The translations under genes were made by a program, and so were the position numbers. The notes under the pieces were generated by a model. It searched no databases. It saw only the letters and a program-made list of their open reading frames with translations, and was not told the origin of the DNA. Positions 41,127 to 50,200 of a stretch of DNA of 64,000 nucleotides are shown here, piece after piece. Position 1 is the stretch's first letter, and each line of letters starts with the position of its first letter. The stretch comes from Kalmanozyma brasiliensis GHG001 (lineage: Eukaryota > Basidiomycota > Ustilaginomycetes > Ustilaginales): positions 496,001-560,000 of the forward strand of contig NW_015961989.1 in NCBI RefSeq assembly GCF_000497045.1, given 5' to 3'.

Positions 41127-41363
41127 TCACTGCTTCTTCGACCCATCATTGAGAGCTGAAGTGTCATTTGGGTCAAAACCGCTCGCGAGGAGGGTGGGCA
41201 AGATCCCGCTGTCGCCTGCAACGACTTGAGCTGTGCCAGCGTCCGGGAGCTGACTCGGATAGATGTCCTCGATAGGCTCTGGGATGGGAGCACCGAGGAC
41301 CAGGCTCACCGCGGCTAGCAGCAGAGCTGTGGAGACGGGACCGACAACGTGCTGGAACTTCAT
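41127..41363 (-). CDS. Small secreted protein
   Basis: A 78-residue ORF from the ATG at 41361-41363. The N-terminus MKFQHVVGPVSTALLLAAVS, followed by LVLGAP, is a clear signal peptide (one Lys, long hydrophobic core, small residues before an Ala-Pro cut region). The ~52-residue mature part is acidic, starts IPEPIEDIYPSQLPDAG and contains no Cys. No family is recognised. Secreted peptides of this size are common candidate effectors or cell-wall peptides in smut fungi, which is inference. The frame is open upstream, but an ATG-proximal signal peptide makes 41363 the natural start. A spliced longer version cannot be excluded. Confidence 0.6.
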   Translation of the reverse strand: MKFQHVVGPVSTALLLAAVSLVLGAPIPEPIEDIYPSQLPDAGTAQVVAGDSGILPTLLASGFDPNDTSALNDGSKKQ

Positions 41364-41666
41364 AGTAAAAAAGCTTGAGGGCGAAAAGGTTGATGTGAGG
41401 TTGTGTGAGATCGAGCGGGGCTCCGACAGATTGCAGATGAGGTCGGCTGACACTGGACTCGCTTTGCTGCGGTGAAGCGTTTGTCGAAGACGAGGATAGA
41501 GTGGATGTTGCCACTTTGAGAAGAGCTTAAAGCGCGTAAATAAGTGCAAGTCCCTGGATGGTGGACTCGTGGATTTGTGCGAAGATGTGTAAGGGTATGG
41601 CCGAGGAAGAACTGGGGAAAAGGCAATGCTTGGCAGATTGATGGTGGTGGAAGAGCCGACTTGGCA

Positions 41667-42035
41667 TCAAAACGAGCCTGTATATGTACCTTTTGGCCAT
41701 GATGTTGCGCATGTATCGTCGAGGTCAGGCTCGTCCTTCTCCGAAGCACGACCGTTGCAGCACCGACAGCTCTTGAGGCCTTCTTTCCGGCTCGTTATCG
41801 TCGGAAACAATTGGTCCGATACCGCGCCGATGAACAATGTTCGTTGCCGTTGGAGCCCACCCGAGTGGAGCCAATAGCAGAAGCGGCAGCCGATTCCGAA
41901 TGTATGCTGAGCAGTGTGCCCACAGTCGTATTCTTGCTGCAGTGCGTCGCAAATAGGGGCAATGCTTCCGACGGAACGGCATGTGACTTCGAGGGGGACC
42001 ATGGACATTGTCTCGAGATGAGATCGGCGTCCCAT
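41667..42035 (-). CDS. Weak candidate: Cys-rich orphan ORF, 122 codons
   Basis: ATG at 42033-42035, stop at 41667-41669. The translation has nine or so Cys, including CGH-x9-C-x2-C around residues 38-53 and a Cys-x-Cys-Cys near residue 90, which could bind zinc. There is no signal peptide and no family I recognise. It could be chance, since the surroundings show no other coding signs. Confidence 0.22.
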   Translation of the reverse strand: MGRRSHLETMSMVPLEVTCRSVGSIAPICDALQQEYDCGHTAQHTFGIGCRFCYWLHSGGLQRQRTLFIGAVSDQLFPTITSRKEGLKSCRCCNGRASEKDEPDLDDTCATSWPKGTYTGSF

Positions 42036-43418
42036 TCAAGGTTTGGCTTGACCGTTGTCAGCGTGCCATGACGCCATTACCCACGTTGGTCGGCGCCATG
42101 GCCGAAGAAAATACGCGTTGCTATGATGCAAGCCATCTGCACACAAATGAAGCAGTGGCCAAGTGCATCAGATGAAGCTCGGATGAGGTGGTTGTCACCG
42201 ATCAACTTCTCCAGATGCGCTGCCAACAGACCTAGAAGTATTGGTACCACATGGAGCCTTTCCAAAAGCTGCAGAAGAAAGCTGAAGCACCCTTCACACG
42301 CCAAGACGATGTCTCACGACACAGTCTCGTTGTCAGCCACGTCGACACGCGTGACAATGGAAGGCACGCCTCGGGGCGAATAAAGGCCGTGTGGTCCTCG
42401 TCGCCACACTTGGCGGCCCGAAAAATACCCCATTCGGCTGACGACGACCGAAACAGCCGATCCTTGCCCTTCTCAAGGCCGGAGTGACGTCAGTTCAAGC
42501 GGCCTCTGGACGAGCCTCCTTCATACTCTTGCTTATCATCTCTTCGGTCTTCGCTCGTTGCTGTATTTTGAGCCGGAGCTGCTTTTGGCTCGCCCGGATG
42601 GAGAATCCTGCGCAAGAACAGGTCAATGTCCCGCAACCGGTGAAGCGGTCCGCCGTCGTTGGCTTTGTCATGGCTTCATTTCGACCGTCCCCACCTGCTC
42701 GCCTGAGCAAAATTCAAAGCGCGAGAATGCGCTGCGAACCTCGGCTATCTACCCTGTCCCGAGTGAATAGCCAGGCGATGCCAGCCGGTGTTGTCCCCGA
42801 CAACGCCATCGCCGATAAAGTGGTTGCTGTCTCTTGATCAGCTTGAACAGTGCCATCGGACTCGGCTTCGGGCCTGATGGACATCCCGTTCTGCCCGAAG
42901 CTGAGGCGAGAATCGTATCTAGGCACTGCTCGCACCTGTGCAGAACACGCAACGACACAGCGCCGACAAATGCTTGAATCGTGGATTGTTGCGCACAACA
43001 AAGCAGGCCAAGCGGCGCTATCTGACACGCCGAGGCCATCAAAGCTTTTACAAAGTCGACTTGACCTGCTCTAGTGTCGAGACAAAAATCTTTATCCGAG
43101 TGACTACAAAAAACGAGCTGTCAAGATGCTCATCACAGACTGGCGCGCACGTGCTCACCGGAAGAGCGAGGTGTCACCGGTCTCATCACCACGATCGCCA
43201 CTTGTCCGCTGCGTCGACACGAGTCAATTCGAATCGCTGAGGCAACCTTTTGAATCACAGAACGCTTTGCGGGTATCCGCTTCGCTGAGCATCAAGCTTT
43301 CATGGACTGTGTCACGTAGATCACAAAGCATTGAAGACCGCCACACAGCTGTGACTGTCTCGGCTCAAATGCGGTTCCGCGCCCGCTCAACTGCTCCATA
43401 GAAGCTCTCAGCGCTTGC

Positions 43419-43427
43419 ATAAATACT
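43419..43427 (+). promoter_or_regulatory. TATA-like box of the 43.5-kb gene
   Basis: CATAAATAC, 125 nt before the ATG at 43552, followed by a CT-rich, ATG-free leader. Confidence 0.4.
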
Positions 43428-43551
43428 AGCGTCCGTGACTTCGCCTTCCTTCTCCCCCACAACCACCAAGCTGCTCGGTACCAATCACCTTGATCAGCAA
43501 ATCGCTCATCTTCACAACAATCTCACTTCAAAGATCTTGACATCTTCTACG

Positions 43552-44061
43552 ATGACCGACGCAGCCACCACTCCCTCCACCGCTACCGTTGCCGCTGAGC
43601 GCAACATCGCCTCTCTGCCCACGCCAAAGCCCGCGGGACAGGGGGAGCATTCTGAGGTCACGACACAGTCATCTTCTCCCAGCAACAAGCGGATCAACGC
43701 TTCAGTCCCTACTTCTGCCGTTGAACGCATTCGGAATGGCAAAAAACGTCCTCGCACCTCTGCAGAAGGAGGCGAACTCAAGCTGAGCGAGAGAGAACTG
43801 TTGATCATGTACAGGCTTCCCCTAGCCCTCTTGGAGTGTCTTGTGGATCTCGCTTATGGCAAAGTCCCTCGCAGAAGGATGTATGACAACCTCATGGAGG
43901 AGTTGGTCATGGTCTGCGGGAGACGGCAAATCGGAGATATGCTCGCCAACCTGCTTACCTGCGGCCGCGACCTCGACGTCGTGGACGAATGCTCCGAGGA
44001 CGTCCTCGATACTCTCGCGGAGGAACTTTACGACAGGGTGAGCCTGCCTACACTTGACTGA
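43552..44061 (+). CDS. Short basic/helical protein, function unknown; 3' structure uncertain
   Basis: The frame from ATG 43552 encodes 169 residues before TGA at 44059-44061. The first ~75 residues are Ser/Thr/Ala-rich with a basic patch (IRNGKKRPRTS) that could be a nuclear signal. The rest is helical and leucine-rich (LSERELLIMYRLPLALLECL, DLAYGKVPRRRMYDNLMEEL, RQIGDMLANLLTCGRDLDVV). No family recognised. A donor-like GTGAGC at 44038 suggests an intron. With acceptor 44116 (79 nt) the protein ends Arg-Phe-stop at 44122. With acceptor 44085 (48 nt) it would run to 44346, overlapping the opposite-strand VPS36 end. Unspliced it ends VSLPTLD. I prefer the 79-nt intron by size but cannot settle it. 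Confidence 0.6.
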   Translation: MTDAATTPSTATVAAERNIASLPTPKPAGQGEHSEVTTQSSSPSNKRINASVPTSAVERIRNGKKRPRTSAEGGELKLSERELLIMYRLPLALLECLVDLAYGKVPRRRMYDNLMEELVMVCGRRQIGDMLANLLTCGRDLDVVDECSEDVLDTLAEELYDRVSLPTLD

Positions 44062-44156
44062 CATCTGAAGGCCTTTCTCTGACAGACATTTATGGTCCTG
44101 CTGTTGATTGCTACAGTTCTGAGACGACATCTGTGCCTGGCCTTGACGATTCGTAG

Positions 44157-46247
44157 CTACACTCTCGAGAAGTGGTTGACGAACCATCTCGTGCCATTCG
44201 GTCCGCCCTCGTCCCGCACCACCATCCCGGTTTTGCTTTCGATCATATCCATCATCTCGTTGATCAGCAAAATCGGCACGTCCTCCTTCTCGGCAATCTC
44301 AAGAATCGACGCGCCCGCACCCCAGGGCGACAAATTGTCTCCATAGCTCGCCTCTTCCGGCTTCGCTGACGGTTCCGCAACCCCTGTATTCCCTCTTCCA
44401 TCCGAAATTCTCAACGACTGCGCCTGTTCAATACGCTTCATCTTGTGTTCCCACTCAAGCGTGTCCAAGAAGTGGAGGATGCGCGAGGCGAAGGCATCGT
44501 CGCTGTACCTGGGCGTGTGGAGCACCGAGAGGCCCGAACGGAAGGTCTTGATGCGCACCGAGGGGGATGTGATGTCTGGCAAGAAGGCTGCTGCGGAGCG
44601 TAAAGCTTGTGGCGGGACGAGCGCTACACCGCGTGCTCGGTTCCAGACGCACCAGACCTCGTCGAGTCCGACCAAGCCGCGACCTTTGAGCTCGTCATCT
44701 GAGATGCGAGGTAATGTGTCGCTGCTTTTGCCCTTGGCTGCGATCTTGCCTGCACCCATCAAGCCGGCCGCTCGACCTCCGGTACCAAGCAGCAATCCAG
44801 CCAGCTCGCGCGCCAGCTCACGATGATACTCGTCCTGATCGCGAGCCATATCCTCCGTGATAGCCGGAGCTGGAAGACCGAGCTGGACCAGCGAAGACCG
44901 AATCAACGTCGCAGCTTCCTGGTCCGGTAGTGGCGCGGCGTCCGGCAGACCAGCCTCCCTCGCCGCCGCCGCCGCCTGCTCCTGCTTTGTCAACTTCGCA
45001 TTGAGCGCTTCGGCAAATTCGACCATCTGCTTAGCCTTGCGCATGAGCGCTTCGAGGTCCTTGAGCGCGCCGTGCATGTCGTCGTTCTGCGCGCGACTGG
45101 TGGAATCGACCGAAGACAAGATTCCGTCGATACCGACACGTTTGAGCGCGGCCGATCGACCGTCCAGGTCCACCATGCCTGCGGCGACGCGCACTGCCCG
45201 GCTGTCGCTGCTCGATGCACCGTTGCTTTTTGTGTTGCTGGCCCAGGATCTGGACTTGAGCGTGGATTTGAGCAGGTTGTAGAAGGCTTTGTCGCCGCCT
45301 TTGCGGAAGCTGAGTTTGACCGAGTCGGTGGGTGGCGGCAGCGATATCGAGGCTGGGGTGGAGGATCGGCTAGGGGCGGTACTGGCTCGAAGGGAAAGTG
45401 CGTCCACATCGACGCTTTTGCGTAATGGTGTGCCAGGAGCTGTTTGCGACGAGGTGGTGGATGCTGTTGTGGAAGCCTCTTCTTGCTGCCAGCTACGGCC
45501 AAGGTTGGAGCCGCACATCTCGCACTTGGCCATCGAAGGGTGGTTGAGGAAGGTGCAGATATCGCATGCCAGGCCGTCCTTCTTGTCTGCTGCCGGTTGC
45601 GTGACTTGGTTCTCCGGGGGCTTCGATATTGACGGTGCCTTGCTCGGGATCGAAAAGGGATCTGGCCTGGTTGTGTCGGGTGCACGTTCGGGTAAAGTCA
45701 AGCGTTTCGGTGTGGGACGAGCTGGCTCCTTTGTCACTCCACAAAGCTCGCATATTGATCTATTTGCTCCATTGCTGAAGCCACAAATGGCGCACACCCA
45801 GTTCGATCCTCCTGCATCCGCTGGTGTCGAGTCGGCTGCAGATGCATTGATCCTCCAATCTCGACTTGATGTCTTGCTTAGTGAGGTTGAGTCTGTCTGT
45901 GAGGCCAGCGGACTCGGGCGTCGCTGCAGTCGTGATGGTTCGCTGTCGCCGTCCGGCTGAGCGAGTGTGAGAGTGATCTTCGGGCTGCTCTTGAGGAAAC
46001 CCGCATAATACTCGCTCTGCTTGACGAGCGAGAGCTCCAAGCTGCAGGAATATCGATGTGGCTCTAGGTCATCGATATAGAGCAGACGATGGGATGTCAA
46101 GTAGACGGTGCCATTGTTCTGATGGAGAGTCTTCTCCTTGCCGTCGTAGAGACCGATGCTGTCTTGCAAGCTGACGACCTCTTCATCGTGAAAGAGGAGC
46201 GCGCCGATGGACGAGTTGCTGGCATCGATCTGCTTGAAGCGGTCCAT
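44157..46247 (-). CDS. VPS36: ESCRT-II subunit Vps36
   Basis: Intronless, 696 residues. The N-terminal GLUE domain begins MDRFKQIDASNSSIGALLFH, with NNGTVYLTSHRLLYIDDLEP. It is split by two NZF zinc fingers, as in yeast: WVCAICGFSNGANRSICELC (~150-170) and ACDICTFLNHPSMAKCEMCG (~225-250). The second GLUE half resumes at SVKLSFRKGGDKAFYNLLKS. The C-terminal winged-helix half includes LADEVWCVWNRARG-like GLVGLDEVWCVWNRARGVAL and ends GTRWFVNHFSRV. Vps36 binds phosphoinositide and ubiquitin on endosomes and, with Vps22 and Vps25, sorts ubiquitinated receptors into multivesicular bodies. The stop is only ~35-95 nt from the preceding convergent gene. Confidence 0.92.
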   Translation of the reverse strand: MDRFKQIDASNSSIGALLFHDEEVVSLQDSIGLYDGKEKTLHQNNGTVYLTSHRLLYIDDLEPHRYSCSLELSLVKQSEYYAGFLKSSPKITLTLAQPDGDSEPSRLQRRPSPLASQTDSTSLSKTSSRDWRINASAADSTPADAGGSNWVCAICGFSNGANRSICELCGVTKEPARPTPKRLTLPERAPDTTRPDPFSIPSKAPSISKPPENQVTQPAADKKDGLACDICTFLNHPSMAKCEMCGSNLGRSWQQEEASTTASTTSSQTAPGTPLRKSVDVDALSLRASTAPSRSSTPASISLPPPTDSVKLSFRKGGDKAFYNLLKSTLKSRSWASNTKSNGASSSDSRAVRVAAGMVDLDGRSAALKRVGIDGILSSVDSTSRAQNDDMHGALKDLEALMRKAKQMVEFAEALNAKLTKQEQAAAAAREAGLPDAAPLPDQEAATLIRSSLVQLGLPAPAITEDMARDQDEYHRELARELAGLLLGTGGRAAGLMGAGKIAAKGKSSDTLPRISDDELKGRGLVGLDEVWCVWNRARGVALVPPQALRSAAAFLPDITSPSVRIKTFRSGLSVLHTPRYSDDAFASRILHFLDTLEWEHKMKRIEQAQSLRISDGRGNTGVAEPSAKPEEASYGDNLSPWGAGASILEIAEKEDVPILLINEMMDMIESKTGMVVRDEGGPNGTRWFVNHFSRV

Positions 46248-47203
46248 GCCATGCAGAGGAGTCTCAACCAGCGAGAGAGGTTCGACGCGCGAACGACGAT
46301 GCGATGCTGACGCTGACTTCGTTGAGGATCGTCGCTAAGGTGAGAAGTGATCCTATGATATCTCGGCGAGCGTAGCAGTCAAGGGTCCAACGCTTGGTTC
46401 TCGCCTGCATCGACGTGGGCCGGACGAAGGCCTGTGCGAGATGGAAAACTGCACAAGGCGATTCATTCTGCGGCCTAACAACTTGCCTTTGAGCTAAAAC
46501 AAATGAGGTCACGCGGCTTTCTCAGCCAGACCCTGAAGGAGCCGTTCGGAAGGCACCGGTTAGACTCTTCGAGGCTGTCCAGCTTTTGCTTGCTGTCGTC
46601 GAGGCTGGCAGTTCAACACTGCAATTGCTTCCTCTCGGTAGGAATCAAGTCCACTACGCGCTCGCCTGTCTGTCTCGACTAGGCGCATACCAACAACGAG
46701 GCCGAAGCGCAATGCTGCGGGAAACGCTGATTTCCTAAGCATGAGTTAGGCGGCGGTGCGCCGTTTTATGCAAGCCAAAGCGGAAAAGCGCAAAAAAAAG
46801 TGTTGGTTCTGAGAAGAAAGGGCGAGAAGAAACGCTCGAGTGAGTCTCTGGCGCCGATCTTTTCACCGGCCCGCTGCTCACCGCTCAGCAAGCTTTGAAG
46901 CTCTCGTCTGACCAATCCGCACTCGACCTTCTTTTGGCGGTCAGAGCTCCCACTCATTTCGACCTTGGTTCATACTTGGTCCGCATCTTCCGCAGCTCCG
47001 TCTTTTGCTTTCAACTCCATCCCACCTCAGTTGTCCCAGCTCTCTTCTCGGAACGACTTCCATCCCTTCGTCGACACCCAAACCTGGAACCCCGCACCCG
47101 ACGAACAGCAAGCATACAAAGAGCTTGGTGGATCGGCAGGAGTCTTTTCCAGCTTGGACGTTTCCTCCACCTGGTCACGCCATAGACCGCCTTCTCCTAC
47201 GAC
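46248..47203. other. Divergent promoter VPS36 / CLU1
   Basis: About 0.95 kb between divergent start codons. The final ~250 nt are C+T-rich leader for CLU1. A poly-A stretch lies near 46791-46799. No gene called. Confidence 0.5.
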
Positions 47204-50200
47204 ATGGCTCAGGAGCAGCAACCCGAGGCAGTCACCCAGGCGCCCGCGCTTGATGGCGCCGAGGCAGCAGAGATCGACGAGTCGCTACAGCCTTTCGAGA
47301 TCAACCTCTACCTCCCCAGGCGTCCTCTCATCCCTTCGGCCGCTGCTTCCGCACATGGTCTTCCCGAAACACCATCGCCGCTCAAGGTCGCCGTCACTCC
47401 GCAAGAGACGCTCAACGACCTCCGCATCACCATCACGGATAGCCCAGAGGGATACTGGCTAGGCGCGTACTGCTTCCGCAAGCCCCTGGCTGGAGCCAAA
47501 CCGGCTGCCAAGGGATCCAAGGTGCAGCTGGGCGAGCGTGTACCGGAATGGACCGAGCTTCGCGAGATCTTCGAAGGCGTTCCCAAGGACAAGCGCGAGC
47601 TCCACGTCACCCACGTCGCCTTCAACGAGGCTGATGCCCGTGCACATGTCCAGCGTCTCCGCGATCTCCTCAACGGTGGTGCTGCTGATCCCTGCGCCAT
47701 TGGCATCGACGCTGCTCTCAGCGTACAGGACGCCGTCAGAAACCCGCAAGAATGGCAACAGGATGCGGCTCGCCAGAACGCAAATGGTCGTCCCGCTGCC
47801 AAGAAGGGTGCCAACGATGCCGCCGAGCAGTCGCAAGCGTCAGAGCTCCCTCTGGTCGATTGGGCTGGCTGGCCTGCCGTAACATCGGTTGACCTCATTC
47901 CCGAAGTCGCCCGACGACCTCGCCAGCTCCCCATCTGCCTTCGTCAGCTGTCGCTCGCATCCTGGAACCCTCCGCCGCAGCACCTCAAGCTCAACGGTCA
48001 TCTGCTTTATCTTCAGGTGGGCACCCTCGAGGGCGAAGTCATCTTTGTCACCGCTTCCACCCACGGCTTCTACGTCAACCGTTCTTCTGGCGCTCGGTTT
48101 GATCCCTCGCCCCGCCCAGCTGGCCAGGACTTTGCCTCTTGCTCCCTCTTCGACCTGCTCTGCGGCTTCTCTCCGCTCTTCCTTTCCACCTTCGCGAAGC
48201 TTTTCAACGACCCGCTCTCCTCCCGCGACTACTTCTCCGCGGTCCCGCTCACCAACGCCCTGCCTGCCTTCCCCTGGCTCGTGCGTAACCACAATCACAG
48301 CGCCGATCCGCTTCGCTCGCAGTCCGCTTTCCTCTTGACCGGCGCCACCTCTGCCGACACTCTCGAAGGCACCAGGGACTGGAACGATGAGCTGCAGTCG
48401 GCTCGAGAGCTGCCCCGCACCACGCTTCCTGAGCGACTCGTGCGCGATCGCGTGCTCAACCGTATCCACTCGGAGTTCACCTTGGCGGCGGCTCGCGCCA
48501 TCCCCAGGGTCGCTGCTGGCGAGGTGCAGGCCATGAACCCCATGGACAAGCGCGACGCACAGATGTTCATCGTCAACAACCTCTTCATCTCCAAGGGCGC
48601 GGACGGTGTCGACCTTTATCCGCATATGGGCGGTGACGAGGCGGCCCACGTAGCTGTCGGCAAGGACATTCAGGGAGTCAAGACGCTCAACAGCCTCGAC
48701 ATCAACGGACTCTGTCTCCTCGGCACCATCGTTGTCGACTGGAAGGGCGAGCGATGGGTCGCACAAAGCGTCGTGCCCGGTCTCTTCCGCAGGCGAGAGG
48801 ACGCTGACGAGCAGCTCGAGGCCGGCGAGTCGCAAGCACAGGATGCAGAGAAGGCCCCCGAGGCCGATGCCGACAAGAAGACGGCAGAGTCCAAGGACGG
48901 CAAGCCCGTCAAGAGCGACCTGAATGACGACACGCAGGTCGTCTACGGCGGTGTCGAAGGCCCCGAAGTCATCCGCGACAACGCCGCCTTCCACAAGCTC
49001 TTCAACCAAGTGGCTCAAACGCTTCATCTCAACGAACACGACGTCGAAGATGCTAACGGCAAGAAGCACTCGCTTTGGCTCAGCGTCGACTCGAAGGGTC
49101 TTAGAGGCGCTGACGGCCGCAGATATGTGCTCGATCTGGCCCGACTCAACCCTGTCGACATCAACTGGCTCGAAAACGATATCACTGGAGCTACTCTCGG
49201 CGGCCAAGAGGCTTCGAGCGAACAAGCAAGCTACCCTCACCGCATGACCTTGCTCCGCCCTGAGCTGCTCGAGATCTACTGGGACAGCGAGTTCCGCACA
49301 TGGGCCCGTGCCAAGCTCGCCGCTCGTCAGGAGGCCAAGGCCGTCAAGGATGCCGAAGCCAAGGAAACTGCGGCCAAGGAGGACGGTGACAAGGAAGAAG
49401 CCGCCGAAACCGAAGAAGAGCCTGAACGCCTCGACACATCCGAATTCAAGTTGACCTTCAACCCCGACGCCTTTGTCGAGTTCAAGGTAGCCGATGCATC
49501 CGCCGAGGACGGCTCCAAGGTCATCAGCCCCATCACGGACGAGTCGGATGCCAGCATTGCAGCTGTGCGACAGGTGTCGGACTTCTTGCGCAAGGTTGCC
49601 ATTCCCCGCTTCGTCACCGACGTCGCCGCTGGTCTCTTCACTGCTACCGACGGTGGTGCTCTGAGTCGGCAGATGCACTCTCGTGGTATCAACATTCGCT
49701 ACCTCGGCTACGTCGCCCGTCTCTGCACCGCGGAAGCCAAGCAGGAGCTGGACCAGGACCTCCTCAAGAAGGCGGGTCCAGGTCACGAGGGCTTCCTCAA
49801 CGTGTTCCGTCTCACCGTGCTGCAGGAGATGGTGCTGCGAGCAAGCAAGCGCATCCTTCGCAGCCTCATTCGCGATGTCGAGCAGGTCGACGTCGCTGCC
49901 TGCGTCTCGCACTTCCTCAACTGCCTCGTCGGTAACAAAATCAACGCCAGTCCAGAAGCTCGCCTGACTCCTTCGCCGCTTTCGGACAACGCCGAGGCTG
50001 AATGGACCAAGCTCACGCCTGAGAAGCTCAGGGAGCAGATCACAGGTGAGATCCGCAAGCGCTTCCGCTTCGAGCTGCCTGGCTCCTTCTTTGACCAGGA
50101 GCTGCGACGCGCCCAACTTCTTCGAGAGGTGGCTTTGCGCACTGGTATCCAGCTCAAGCTGCAGGACTATGTGCTGGAAGGCAAGCTCGCCGAGGTTGAC

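Larger units (their letters stand above)
41364..43551. other. Gene-poor 2.2-kb region
   Basis: The largest gap without a firm gene. One Cys-rich minus-strand ORF (41667-42035) is noted separately as a weak candidate. Otherwise only short unconvincing ORFs occur. A TATA-like CATAAATAC at 43419-43427 belongs to the next gene. No transposase-like frame or terminal repeat was seen. Confidence 0.5.

Noticed and set aside
42484..42837. Plus-strand ORF with a hydrophobic N-terminus, secretion-like
   Set aside because: It begins at GTG, has no ATG before the hydrophobic stretch, and nothing else supports a gene.
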